A stretch of DNA of 6,545 nt from JBFJWU01 sp041623475 [NCBI: bacterium]. GTDB taxonomy: Bacteria; J088. The notes below the pieces were generated by a model, which was given only the letters and a program-made list of their open reading frames with translations, searched no databases and was not told where the DNA came from. Location: contig JBFJWU010000197.1 of assembly GCA_041623475.1 (NCBI GenBank), positions 1 to 6,545 of the forward strand. The letters run 5' to 3'. Of the stretch, positions 1-6,349 are shown piece by piece (within the stretch, counting starts at the first letter, position 1; every line of letters begins with the position of its first letter). The position numbers were made by a program, and so were the translations under genes.

Positions 1-492
1 GACTTCGACATCAACTTTGGCCCATTCGAGCAGTTCAGACATATCGGTGAAGCCCATGATGACACCGATACTGCCGGTCAATGTCCCGGCGTTCGCAAGG
101 ATCTGAGTTCCGGCACTGGCGATATAAAAGCCGCCACTGGCCGCCACCGAACCCATCGACACGACAACCGGTTTGGCAGGTTTGATCCTGCTGATCGCCT
201 CGTAAATTTCCTGACTTGGCCCAACTGCACCACCGGGACTGTCGACCCTGACCAGGATCGCCTTGGTGCGATCATCGTATTGTGCTGCGTCCAGCGCATC
301 CAGAACCGGTTTGCTGTCCATGATCGGGCCGACAATTTCGACCAGTGCAATTCGCCCGGACGATTTTCCGGATACGGACACGCCACCGTCCGGAGACGTC
401 TTCAATACAGAGACCAGCGACAGGGCAAAAAAGAATAGAACCGCGAACAGGATCGCGAAAGGAACCAGATACCGGTTGCGATCACTGGTCAC
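1..492 (-). CDS. sppA: Signal peptide peptidase SppA, S49 family (partial, 3' end missing)
   Basis: The first 164 codons of an inner-membrane serine protease of peptidase family S49, which degrades cleaved signal peptides and other membrane-associated peptides. I translated it from the minus strand; it stays open to base 1. Residues 8-24 (YLVPFAILFAVLFFFAL) form an N-terminal signal-anchor helix after a short polar head. SPGG follows at 85-88, then MGSVAASGGFY at 113-123, where Ser119 matches the family nucleophile. The conserved TGSIGVIMGF block is at 139-148. The catalytic Lys, about 52 residues after Ser in the short Bacillus-type enzymes, would lie just outside the window. One catalytic domain directly behind the anchor suggests the short form (about 300 residues), not the duplicated E. 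coli form. The GTG at 490-492 is the first usable start because an in-frame TAG lies 6 nt upstream of it. It begins 27 nt after the rpsA stop, so it is probably co-transcribed. Confidence 0.93.
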   Translation of the reverse strand, partial: MTSDRNRYLVPFAILFAVLFFFALSLVSVLKTSPDGGVSVSGKSSGRIALVEIVGPIMDSKPVLDALDAAQYDDRTKAILVRVDSPGGAVGPSQEIYEAISRIKPAKPVVVSMGSVAASGGFYIASAGTQILANAGTLTGSIGVIMGFTDMSELLEWAKVDVEV

Positions 493-519
493 CGAAAGCT
501 ATCCCGTCCGGAAAGGGCT

Positions 520-2211
520 TTAGTCTTCCTGGTCCTGGTTGAGGATCTTCTCGCGAAGCTCGCGTTCCAGTTCTGACTGTACCGAGACCTCCGCCTTTTC
601 GATATCTTCCGCGCTGACATCCCGCATGGTCAGGCTGATTTTCTGGTCCTGTGGCGAAATGCGCAGCATTTTTACCTCCAGTTCCTGGCCTTCGTCCATG
701 CCTTCCATGTCTTCGCCGGGAATCTCCGTACGATGCAGCAGGCCTTCAATGCCGGGTCGGATTTCAAGGAACAGACCAAACTCGGTTTTGTTGACAACCT
801 TGCCGGTCAATTGCTCGCCCGGAGGGAACTCCTCGGCAACGGCTTCCCACGGGTTGTCTTCCAGATCCTTGATCGACAGCGAAAATCGTTCGTTGTCAAC
901 GTCAACCTGCGTGACGACGGCACGTACTGTGTCACCCTTCTCGTACTTGTCGGACGGATGGGTAAAATCACGAACCCACGCGATATCACTGATATGAATC
1001 AGGCCGTCAATTCCGTCATCAACGCCGACGAAGATTCCAAAATCGGTAACATTCTTGATTTCGCCTTCGATAACGGTTCCCGGAGAATAGTTCTCGGCGG
1101 CTTCAACCCACGGATTGGCCGTCGTTTCGCGAATCGACAATCCGATCCGGCGGTTCTCCAGGTCGACAGACTGCACGCGAATATCAACGTCGTCACCGGG
1201 CGCAAGCAGGTCGCTGGGATGGACATTCCGCTCGGTCCAGCTCAGCTCAGATACGTGAACCAGGCCTTCGACACCCTTTTCCAGTTCAACAAATACTCCA
1301 TAGTCAGCAATGCTGACGACCTTGCCTTTGATAATTGAACCTTCCGGGTACTTTTCCTCGACCTGTGTCCACGGGTCCGGCGTCTTCTGCTTGAGGCCCA
1401 GGCTGACTCGTTCCCGTTCTTTCTCAAAGCTGAGGATCATGACTTCGGCTTCTTCACCGACTTCGACCAGTTCGCCCGGATGATCCAGGCGTCCCCAACT
1501 CATATCGGTGATATGCAGCAATCCGTCAATTCCGCCCAGGTCAATAAACGCGCCATATTCGGTGATGTTCTTGACGACGCCGGGCACGATGTCGCCAACA
1601 TTGATTTTTTCAAGGATTTCTTCACGATTCTTGGCGCGCTCCTCTTCCAGAAGTGCGCGTCTACTGAGCACAATATTGTTCCGGAAACGATTTAGTTTGA
1701 TGATCTTGAACTCGTGTTCCTCACCAATATATTCTTCCAGCGGCTTGGTCGGTCGAATCTCGACCTGCGAGCCCGGCAAAAATGCGCGAACGCCGATATC
1801 AACGCTCAGGCCACCCTTGACCTTGCCGGCAATGACACCTGTAATTATGCCGCTGTCCTGGGCAACTGCTTCGATCTCGTCCCATTTCTTCAACCGGTCG
1901 GCTTTTTCCTTGCTCAGGATTACAATGCCCCAGTCATCCTCGACCCGGTCGACATAAACGTCCAGTTGGTCGCCAGGGTTGATATCGGGGACTTCGCTGC
2001 CACGAACAAACTCTTCCAGCGGGACCGCACCCTCGGCCTTGTAGCCGACATCAATGATGACCCGGCGTGGCTGGACTTCGACAACTCGACCAGTCAGGAT
2101 CGTACCTTCCTCCAGGCCGATCGACTGTTCGTCTGCAAGACCGTCGAGGAGTTTTTCAAACTCCGCCAGGTTCTTTTTGTATTTCTCTTCTGCAATCGCT
2201 GCTTCGGCCAT
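520..2211 (-). CDS. rpsA: 30S ribosomal protein S1
   Basis: Ribosomal protein S1 binds mRNA leaders and helps the 30S subunit load and unfold messages. The 563-residue product is close to E. coli S1 (557) and has six S1/OB-fold domains at about 35-103, 119-185, 205-274, 291-361, 378-448 and 465-531. Domains 3-6 carry the RNA-binding pattern of aromatic-G-x-F followed by LxH: Y219/F222/H233, Y304/F307/H319, F391/F394/H406 and F478/F481/H493. Domains 1 and 2 lack it (GYKAEGAVPLEEF and GVRAFLPGSQV instead), as expected for the ribosome-docking half. Residues 1-34 form a charged helical lead-in, and 534-558 an acidic, probably helical tail. Domain 3 (NITEYGAFIDLGGIDGLLHI) and the LPGSQV segment read most like deltaproteobacterial S1. 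The ATG at 2209-2211 follows GAGGAG after an 11-12 nt spacer. It sits 97 nt after cmk. Confidence 0.98.
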   Translation of the reverse strand: MAEAAIAEEKYKKNLAEFEKLLDGLADEQSIGLEEGTILTGRVVEVQPRRVIIDVGYKAEGAVPLEEFVRGSEVPDINPGDQLDVYVDRVEDDWGIVILSKEKADRLKKWDEIEAVAQDSGIITGVIAGKVKGGLSVDIGVRAFLPGSQVEIRPTKPLEEYIGEEHEFKIIKLNRFRNNIVLSRRALLEEERAKNREEILEKINVGDIVPGVVKNITEYGAFIDLGGIDGLLHITDMSWGRLDHPGELVEVGEEAEVMILSFEKERERVSLGLKQKTPDPWTQVEEKYPEGSIIKGKVVSIADYGVFVELEKGVEGLVHVSELSWTERNVHPSDLLAPGDDVDIRVQSVDLENRRIGLSIRETTANPWVEAAENYSPGTVIEGEIKNVTDFGIFVGVDDGIDGLIHISDIAWVRDFTHPSDKYEKGDTVRAVVTQVDVDNERFSLSIKDLEDNPWEAVAEEFPPGEQLTGKVVNKTEFGLFLEIRPGIEGLLHRTEIPGEDMEGMDEGQELEVKMLRISPQDQKISLTMRDVSAEDIEKAEVSVQSELERELREKILNQDQED

Positions 2212-2308
2212 TGTCTTATGGTTCTCCTCAAAAAACCGCCGCCCATCCCCTGCCAGTCGCCCGCTGAAGGCGCACGGTAACAGAAAATGTCCGACTTAAA
2301 TCCGAAAT
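2212..2308 (-). promoter_or_regulatory. rpsA leader / cmk-rpsA intergenic region with Shine-Dalgarno
   Basis: This is the longest non-coding stretch in the window (97 nt). Reading towards rpsA, it has an AT-richer first half, then a G-rich part (GGGGATGGGCGGCGG), a run of six T and GAGGAG at about 2223-2228, followed by a 12-nt spacer to the ATG. GAGGAG is the best ribosome-binding site in the window. I found no convincing -35/-10 pair. The T run has no strong upstream stem, so I do not call a terminator. S1 is known to repress its own translation through its leader in E. coli; a similar role here is inference from position only. Confidence 0.5.
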
Positions 2309-3001
2309 TTATCGGGAATCTGGAACGAAATCTGTAGATTTTAACAGAATTTCGACAACCTGTTCAACTGACTGACCAGTTGTGTCAACCTCTACAGCAT
2401 CGTTTGGCACCACCAATGGCGAAGCCTCTCGCAGGGTATCACGTTCGTCACGTTGGACCAATTCGGCAAGCACGGCCGGGTCATCCGACGGCAGGCCCAG
2501 CTCCAGGCATCTGCGCCGCGCGCGTTCAGCCGGATCCGCAGTAATAAAAAATTTGTACTCGGCATCCGGAAAGACGACAGAACCGATATCGCGTCCTTCC
2601 AGGATTGCGCCCGATCCGCCGGCGGAACGCCGTTGCAGGACAAGCAACCTGTCCCGGACTGGCTGACGTGCCGCAAGCTGACTGGCAAGTCGGCCAGTTT
2701 GTTCTTCGCGCAGGACGGTCTCGGGAACAATCTGTTTGTCCACCGTCACGTCAAAACCTGTTCGTGCCTCGTTGGGGCGAACGTCGATCTCAAGCCTGTC
2801 GAGGAACAGGCTCAGGTCGCTGTCTGTGACATCGGCATCGAGTCCGGCGCGCCCGGCCGCATAGGCGACACCTCGATACAGCGAACCGGTGCTGAGGTAT
2901 GGAATCTGGACCCGCTCCGCCAGGCATCGTGCGACCGTGCTCTTGCCGCTCCCGGCTGGACCGTCAATCGCGACGACCGGACCTCGCGTCGGTGCCGTCA
3001 T
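2309..3001 (-). CDS. cmk: Cytidylate kinase (CMP/dCMP kinase)
   Basis: Cytosolic kinase that transfers phosphate from ATP to CMP or dCMP, feeding CTP and dCTP pools. At 230 residues it has the usual size of bacterial Cmk. The P-loop GPAGSGKST is at residues 14-22. The nucleotide-monophosphate site includes STGSLYRG (37-44), EGRDIGSVVFPDA (135-147), and the distal Arg/Asp cluster RDERDTLREASPL (184-196). The DxTG/DxSG motif common in the family reads LSTG here (Ser37 in place of Asp), a mild deviation; all other recognised motifs are intact. Its ATG overlaps the aroA stop as ATGA, so translation is probably coupled to aroA and there is no separate Shine-Dalgarno. The aroA-cmk-rpsA order is widespread in Proteobacteria. 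Confidence 0.97.
   Translation of the reverse strand: MTAPTRGPVVAIDGPAGSGKSTVARCLAERVQIPYLSTGSLYRGVAYAAGRAGLDADVTDSDLSLFLDRLEIDVRPNEARTGFDVTVDKQIVPETVLREEQTGRLASQLAARQPVRDRLLVLQRRSAGGSGAILEGRDIGSVVFPDAEYKFFITADPAERARRRCLELGLPSDDPAVLAELVQRDERDTLREASPLVVPNDAVEVDTTGQSVEQVVEILLKSTDFVPDSR
2998..3001 (-). other. ATGA stop/start overlap between aroA and cmk
   Basis: The cmk ATG (2999-3001) and the aroA TGA (2998-3000) share two bases, giving a 4-nt overlap. No Shine-Dalgarno-like sequence is visible in the preceding 30 nt (the end of aroA), so cmk translation probably depends on ribosomes terminating on aroA. This is direct sequence observation; the coupling is inferred. Confidence 0.85.
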
Positions 3002-4392
3002 ACTGGGTCGAACGCCACGTCCGCGAGACCAGTCTCGTACAGCAAGCTCCAGAACCCCGGGTAACTGACGTCGGCAACCTGAGCACCGCTAATGGTCGTT
3101 ACGGTATCTGGCCCGGCACCCAGGGCACAGACAGCGGCCACCATCGCAATGCGATGATCGTGACAAGAGTCGACGTGGACAGACGCGGGAAATCGTTCCC
3201 TGCAGGGTCCCGAAACCAGTCCGTCGTCAAATGTTTCGACGTCGCCGCCGAATGCGCTGATCAGCTTCGACGTTGCTTCAATTCGATCACTTTCCTTGAC
3301 CCGCAATTCAGACGCGTCTCGAATTTCGATTTGCTGTCCATCGGGAATGAACAGTCCCATCGCCGCCAGCAGCGGCAATTCGTCAATTGTGCGGACGATA
3401 TCTGGTCCGGAAACCTCGATGCCACGATCAATCCCGCCGCCGATATCCAGGTGGACAATGTGCTCGGGCTCCGACGCGACCGGTTCGATTTCCAATGTGA
3501 CGCCCATTTCGTTGATTGCGTCAAAAAAACCGATCCTGTCGTTGTTCCAACATAACCCCGGCAGCCTCACGCCGCTGCCCGTCAACAACGCGATCGCCGC
3601 CCAGAACGCCGCAGACGACGGGTCACCGGGAACCGTAAACTGCCGCCCCCGGGGCCAGTCGCCGCGCTTGGACAACGAGACGCATCCGTCCTGCTGGGTT
3701 ACCGTAGCCTCACCGAACAGCCAGCGGATCAGGTTTTCGGTATGGTCCCGCGACGGCGCTGGTTCCAGAATCTCTGCTGTGGTGCCCGCTGTCAAAGCAG
3801 CCATCAGAATTGCGCTTTTCATCTGGGCACTGGCCTTGGCGATCTGCCCACGGTAGGGCCCCGTGGCCCGATTTTCGATTGTAATGGGCAAGTGGTCGGG
3901 ATCCGGATCCTGCTTGCCAGAGAACGTCGCCCCCATGTCCTGCAGAAGATGGGTGATCCGGCGCATCGGCCGGCGCCGCAATGAGTCGTCGCCGTCCAGT
4001 GTCGCCCTGGCGCCCAGCCCGGCAATCATGCCCATACCAATCCGCGCCGTCGTCCCGCTGTTGCCGCAGTCAATTGTTCCTGCATCCCCGGTCGCCTGCC
4101 CGCCGATTCCCGTGACGTCCAGGACGGGCTCGCCGTTTGGTCCGGAACGGGTCGAAAAACGTGCGCCCAGCGCCTCCATCATCCGGATGGTTGCCTGGTT
4201 ATCCTGTCCGGCCGGGAAATGAGCGATTTCACTGTCACCGTGCAGAAGTCCTGCGAACATCGCCGCCCGGTGGGCAATGCTCTTGTCACCAGGCACAACG
4301 ATTTCAGCCCCTGGAGCGAGCGAACGGCCCGTCGGACGCAATGTCACGGAATAATAACGGTCTGGAGTTGTCAATGGTTCAGGACTTGTCAT
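2998..4392 (-). CDS. aroA: 3-phosphoshikimate 1-carboxyvinyltransferase (EPSP synthase)
   Basis: Catalyses the sixth shikimate-pathway step, joining phosphoenolpyruvate to shikimate-3-phosphate to give EPSP, the precursor of chorismate. The 464-residue protein is somewhat longer than E. coli AroA (427), partly from an N-terminal lead of about 15 residues. Visible active-site motifs are VPGDKSIAHR (33-42, Lys37), GNSGTTAR (110-117), DSLRRRPM (136-143), SAQMKSA (188-194), SRDHTE (214-219), VPGDPSSAAF (254-263), DELP (337-340, catalytic Asp337), ELRVKESDR (362-370, Lys366/Glu367) and DHRIAM (412-417). RxHxE, GDKS and SAQxK match the set used to define class II EPSP synthases, but the fourth motif, NxTR, reads NNDR (283-286). 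Gly is retained in NSGT. The ATG at 4390-4392 lies inside the end of tyrA with a 14-nt overlap; I saw no alternative in-frame start just upstream. Confidence 0.97.
   Translation of the reverse strand: MTSPEPLTTPDRYYSVTLRPTGRSLAPGAEIVVPGDKSIAHRAAMFAGLLHGDSEIAHFPAGQDNQATIRMMEALGARFSTRSGPNGEPVLDVTGIGGQATGDAGTIDCGNSGTTARIGMGMIAGLGARATLDGDDSLRRRPMRRITHLLQDMGATFSGKQDPDPDHLPITIENRATGPYRGQIAKASAQMKSAILMAALTAGTTAEILEPAPSRDHTENLIRWLFGEATVTQQDGCVSLSKRGDWPRGRQFTVPGDPSSAAFWAAIALLTGSGVRLPGLCWNNDRIGFFDAINEMGVTLEIEPVASEPEHIVHLDIGGGIDRGIEVSGPDIVRTIDELPLLAAMGLFIPDGQQIEIRDASELRVKESDRIEATSKLISAFGGDVETFDDGLVSGPCRERFPASVHVDSCHDHRIAMVAAVCALGAGPDTVTTISGAQVADVSYPGFWSLLYETGLADVAFDPV
4379..4392 (-). other. 14-nt overlap of tyrA end and aroA start
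   Basis: The last codons of tyrA (GAT GAC AAG TCC TGA) contain the aroA start, read as ATG ACA AGT CCT GAA one base out of register. The aroA frame is +1 relative to tyrA. No strong Shine-Dalgarno precedes the aroA ATG, so reinitiation or coupling is likely. In pseudomonads the same two genes form one fused polypeptide; here they are separate but interlocked. Confidence 0.85.
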
Positions 4393-5236
4393 CGGCTTCG
4401 GAACCCCGTGCTGCTCGCACGCTGTCCCTGATGCGATGCAGCTGTGCTTCCAATTGTTCCGGGTCGTTGACCAGCTCCATCAGCAAATTCAGTCGCGAAG
4501 CATACTGGTCGACGGCGGTTCTTAATACCGCCTGGTTAGCGACAAATATATCGCGCCACATGACCGGGTCGCTGGCGGCGATTCGCAGGAAATCGTTCAA
4601 GCCGCCACCGCCAAATTCGAGGTCGACATCGGGATCATCACCAATGGCCGCAGCCAGGGCAAATGCGATCAGATGCGGCAGATGGCTGACCCAGCCAAAA
4701 ATCTGGTCGTGCCGACCAGGCGACAACGTCTGGACGACCGCACCTGTCTGTTCGGCCATTGTTTTGACACGGTCAAGGGCATCAGCATCGGTTGCTTCGA
4801 CAGGCGTCAGGATCCATCGCCGACCGACAAACAGATCGCCGTCGGCAGCGGCGGCGCCGCTGTTCTCGGTACCGGCAATCGGGTGCCCCGGGACAAATCT
4901 GTTGGGATATTGCAGTGTCGTCCTGGCGGCGTCCCAAACGTCCTGCTTGGTACTGCCCCCATCCGTGATTACAGTTTGCTCTCCGACTGCGCCCGCAATC
5001 AGGCCCATGATCGCTGGCATCGTCGCAACCGGCACTGACAAAAACACCAGATCAGCACCGTCAACCGCCGAAACCGGGTCGTGGGTGAATGAATCGATGC
5101 AGCCACGGGCCAATGCAGTTTCCAGGTTTTCCAGGGTCCTGCCGCAGCCGACGACGTGCTCAGCAAATCCGGACGAACGCAATCGCAGACCAAGCGACCC
5201 ACCGATAAGTCCCGTTCCTATGACTGCGATACGCAT
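4379..5236 (-). CDS. tyrA: Prephenate dehydrogenase (TyrA family)
   Basis: Oxidative decarboxylation of prephenate to 4-hydroxyphenylpyruvate, the tyrosine branch after chorismate. The 285-residue protein is a single-function TyrA with no chorismate mutase and no ACT domain. An N-terminal Rossmann fold begins with VIGTGLIGGS (5-14). The end of the second strand reads VVGCGRTLENL (28-38) with Gly-Arg where NAD-specific forms have an acidic residue, so NADP+ use is possible. HPIAGTE (118-124) carries catalytic His118. SHLPHL (184-189) and FLRIAASDPVMWRDI (216-230, with Arg218 at the prephenate-binding position) follow in the helical dimerisation domain. An arogenate dehydrogenase role cannot be excluded from sequence. 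It starts 7 nt after the hisC stop without a clear Shine-Dalgarno, and its end overlaps aroA by 14 nt. A specific chorismate mutase partner is not visible here; it may lie in the missing part of PheA. Confidence 0.95.
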   Translation of the reverse strand: MRIAVIGTGLIGGSLGLRLRSSGFAEHVVGCGRTLENLETALARGCIDSFTHDPVSAVDGADLVFLSVPVATMPAIMGLIAGAVGEQTVITDGGSTKQDVWDAARTTLQYPNRFVPGHPIAGTENSGAAAADGDLFVGRRWILTPVEATDADALDRVKTMAEQTGAVVQTLSPGRHDQIFGWVSHLPHLIAFALAAAIGDDPDVDLEFGGGGLNDFLRIAASDPVMWRDIFVANQAVLRTAVDQYASRLNLLMELVNDPEQLEAQLHRIRDSVRAARGSEADDKS

Positions 5237-5243
5237 CGCGGAT

Positions 5244-6347
5244 TCAGTCGACGGACAGGGCGTGTTTTAATGCGGAAACAAAAAACCGGTTCTCGTCGTC
5301 GGTACCGGTATTGACACGGACGTGATCGGGCAGCCCAAAACCGGACATTGACCGAACAATCACCCCCTGCCGCATCAGCATTTGAAATAACTCGTCCGCA
5401 GGTACAGGCGACTTAAACAGCAGGAAGTTGGCATGGGACGGCCAGCTTTCCAGGCCAATCGCGTCCAGTTCAGTTTTGAAGTAGGCAAGCGACCGTCGGT
5501 TCTGGTCCAGCGTCCTCTGCAGGAATTCGTCGTCGTCCAGAGCCGCACACGCTGCTTCCTGGGCAATGCGGCTGACGTTAAAAGGTTGACGGACGCGGTT
5601 CATATAATCGGCCAGCCTGGGTGACATTGCGCCCCATCCGATCCGAAATCCTGCCAGGCCATAAGACTTTGAAAAAGTGCGACTGGTGATCAGGTTCGGA
5701 TGGTCATCGATCAGGGACAATCCGTCGGGAACCCCGGCCGGAGCACCGTATTCGGCATAGGCTGCGTCATAGACAACGACGACATCATCAGGTATCCGCG
5801 CCATGAATTCACGCATCGGTTCGATACCAAAGGCGGTTCCGGTAGGATTGTTGGGGTTCGCAAGGAAAACCAGCCGGGCCCCCTGGTTGTTGATCTGGTC
5901 TGCCAGCGCATCCAGGTCATAGTGCATGTCGGTCATCGGCACTGTGGCAAATCGCGCACCGTGGGCGGCCGCCAGGATGCCGTAGACGCTGAATGTGGTT
6001 TCCGACGTAATCACCAGTTCGCCGGGGCGGACAAACGTCCGCAGTGCCAACTCAAGCAGCTCATTGGAACCGTTGCCAAAAACAATGGATTCGGGTCGCA
6101 GTCCATATTTTTGACAGATTTTCTGCCGCAATTCGGTCGCGGGGCCGTCCGGGTAACGGTGCATTTCGCTGGCCACTTCCAGGACCCGTGCGATTGCCAA
6201 CGGACTGGGCCCCAGCGGGTTTTCGTTAGACGCAAGCTTTACAATTTTGTCGAGCCCCAGTTCACGGGCGACATCAGAGATCGGCTTTCCGGGCTCGTAG
6301 GGTTTCAGTTCCCGAATACCGTCATGGACCTGCACGCCGACGCTCAT
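5244..6347 (-). CDS. hisC: HisC-family PLP aminotransferase (histidinol-phosphate / aromatic)
   Basis: Class I/II pyridoxal-phosphate aminotransferase of the HisC family, 367 residues from the ATG. Family landmarks, numbered from that ATG, are LASNENPLGPSP (38-49), GNGSNE (91-96), ANPNNPTG (163-170), YDAAYAEY (193-200), the PLP-binding Lys227 in TFSKSYGLAG (224-233), the phosphate or carboxylate Arg235 in FRIGW, and VRVNTGT (343-349). The family covers histidinol phosphate:2-oxoglutarate and aromatic amino acid transamination. Location between pheA and tyrA argues that it converts phenylpyruvate and 4-hydroxyphenylpyruvate to Phe and Tyr, as for the equivalent paralogue in the Pseudomonas supraoperon. 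It may also serve histidine synthesis if no other hisC exists in the genome. A TTG at 6348-6350 is an alternative start, but the ATG at 6345-6347 overlaps the pheA stop (TGATG) and has AGG 7 nt upstream, so I prefer it. Confidence 0.94.
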   Translation of the reverse strand: MSVGVQVHDGIRELKPYEPGKPISDVARELGLDKIVKLASNENPLGPSPLAIARVLEVASEMHRYPDGPATELRQKICQKYGLRPESIVFGNGSNELLELALRTFVRPGELVITSETTFSVYGILAAAHGARFATVPMTDMHYDLDALADQINNQGARLVFLANPNNPTGTAFGIEPMREFMARIPDDVVVVYDAAYAEYGAPAGVPDGLSLIDDHPNLITSRTFSKSYGLAGFRIGWGAMSPRLADYMNRVRQPFNVSRIAQEAACAALDDDEFLQRTLDQNRRSLAYFKTELDAIGLESWPSHANFLLFKSPVPADELFQMLMRQGVIVRSMSGFGLPDHVRVNTGTDDENRFFVSALKHALSVD

Positions 6348-6349
6348 CA
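6345..6349 (-). other. TGATG stop/start junction between pheA and hisC
   Basis: The pheA TGA (6347-6349) and hisC ATG (6345-6347) share one A. An AGG triplet ends 7 nt before the ATG and could act as a weak Shine-Dalgarno. This arrangement favours translational coupling and supports the ATG over the TTG one codon upstream as the hisC start. Confidence 0.75.

Noticed and set aside
78-386. Minus-strand open frame of 102 codons at the left edge
   Set aside because: It is out of frame with the real SppA reading (1-492), which contains SPGG, AASGG and TGSIGV motifs; the 102-codon translation has none.
733-1338. Plus-strand open frame of 201 codons opposite rpsA
   Set aside because: Antisense to the intact S1 domains; the repeated open stretches on this strand reflect codon usage in repeated S1 domains rather than a second gene.
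520-2211. Tandem DNA repeat or CRISPR-like periodicity in rpsA
   Set aside because: The periodicity is protein-level similarity among six S1 domains; the nucleotide sequences are diverged and coding.
2229-2245. G-rich tract plus T run resembling an intrinsic terminator before rpsA
   Set aside because: I found no upstream sequence able to pair with the GGCGGCGG tract into a stable stem; nearby stems reach only about 4 bp.
4137-5270. Long plus-strand open frame (377 codons) opposite tyrA and the start of aroA
   Set aside because: It lies antisense to two genes with complete catalytic motifs, its translation is Ser/Arg/Pro-rich and low in family-like patterns, and it has no recognisable domain. 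It is a codon-bias shadow of GC-rich coding sequence.
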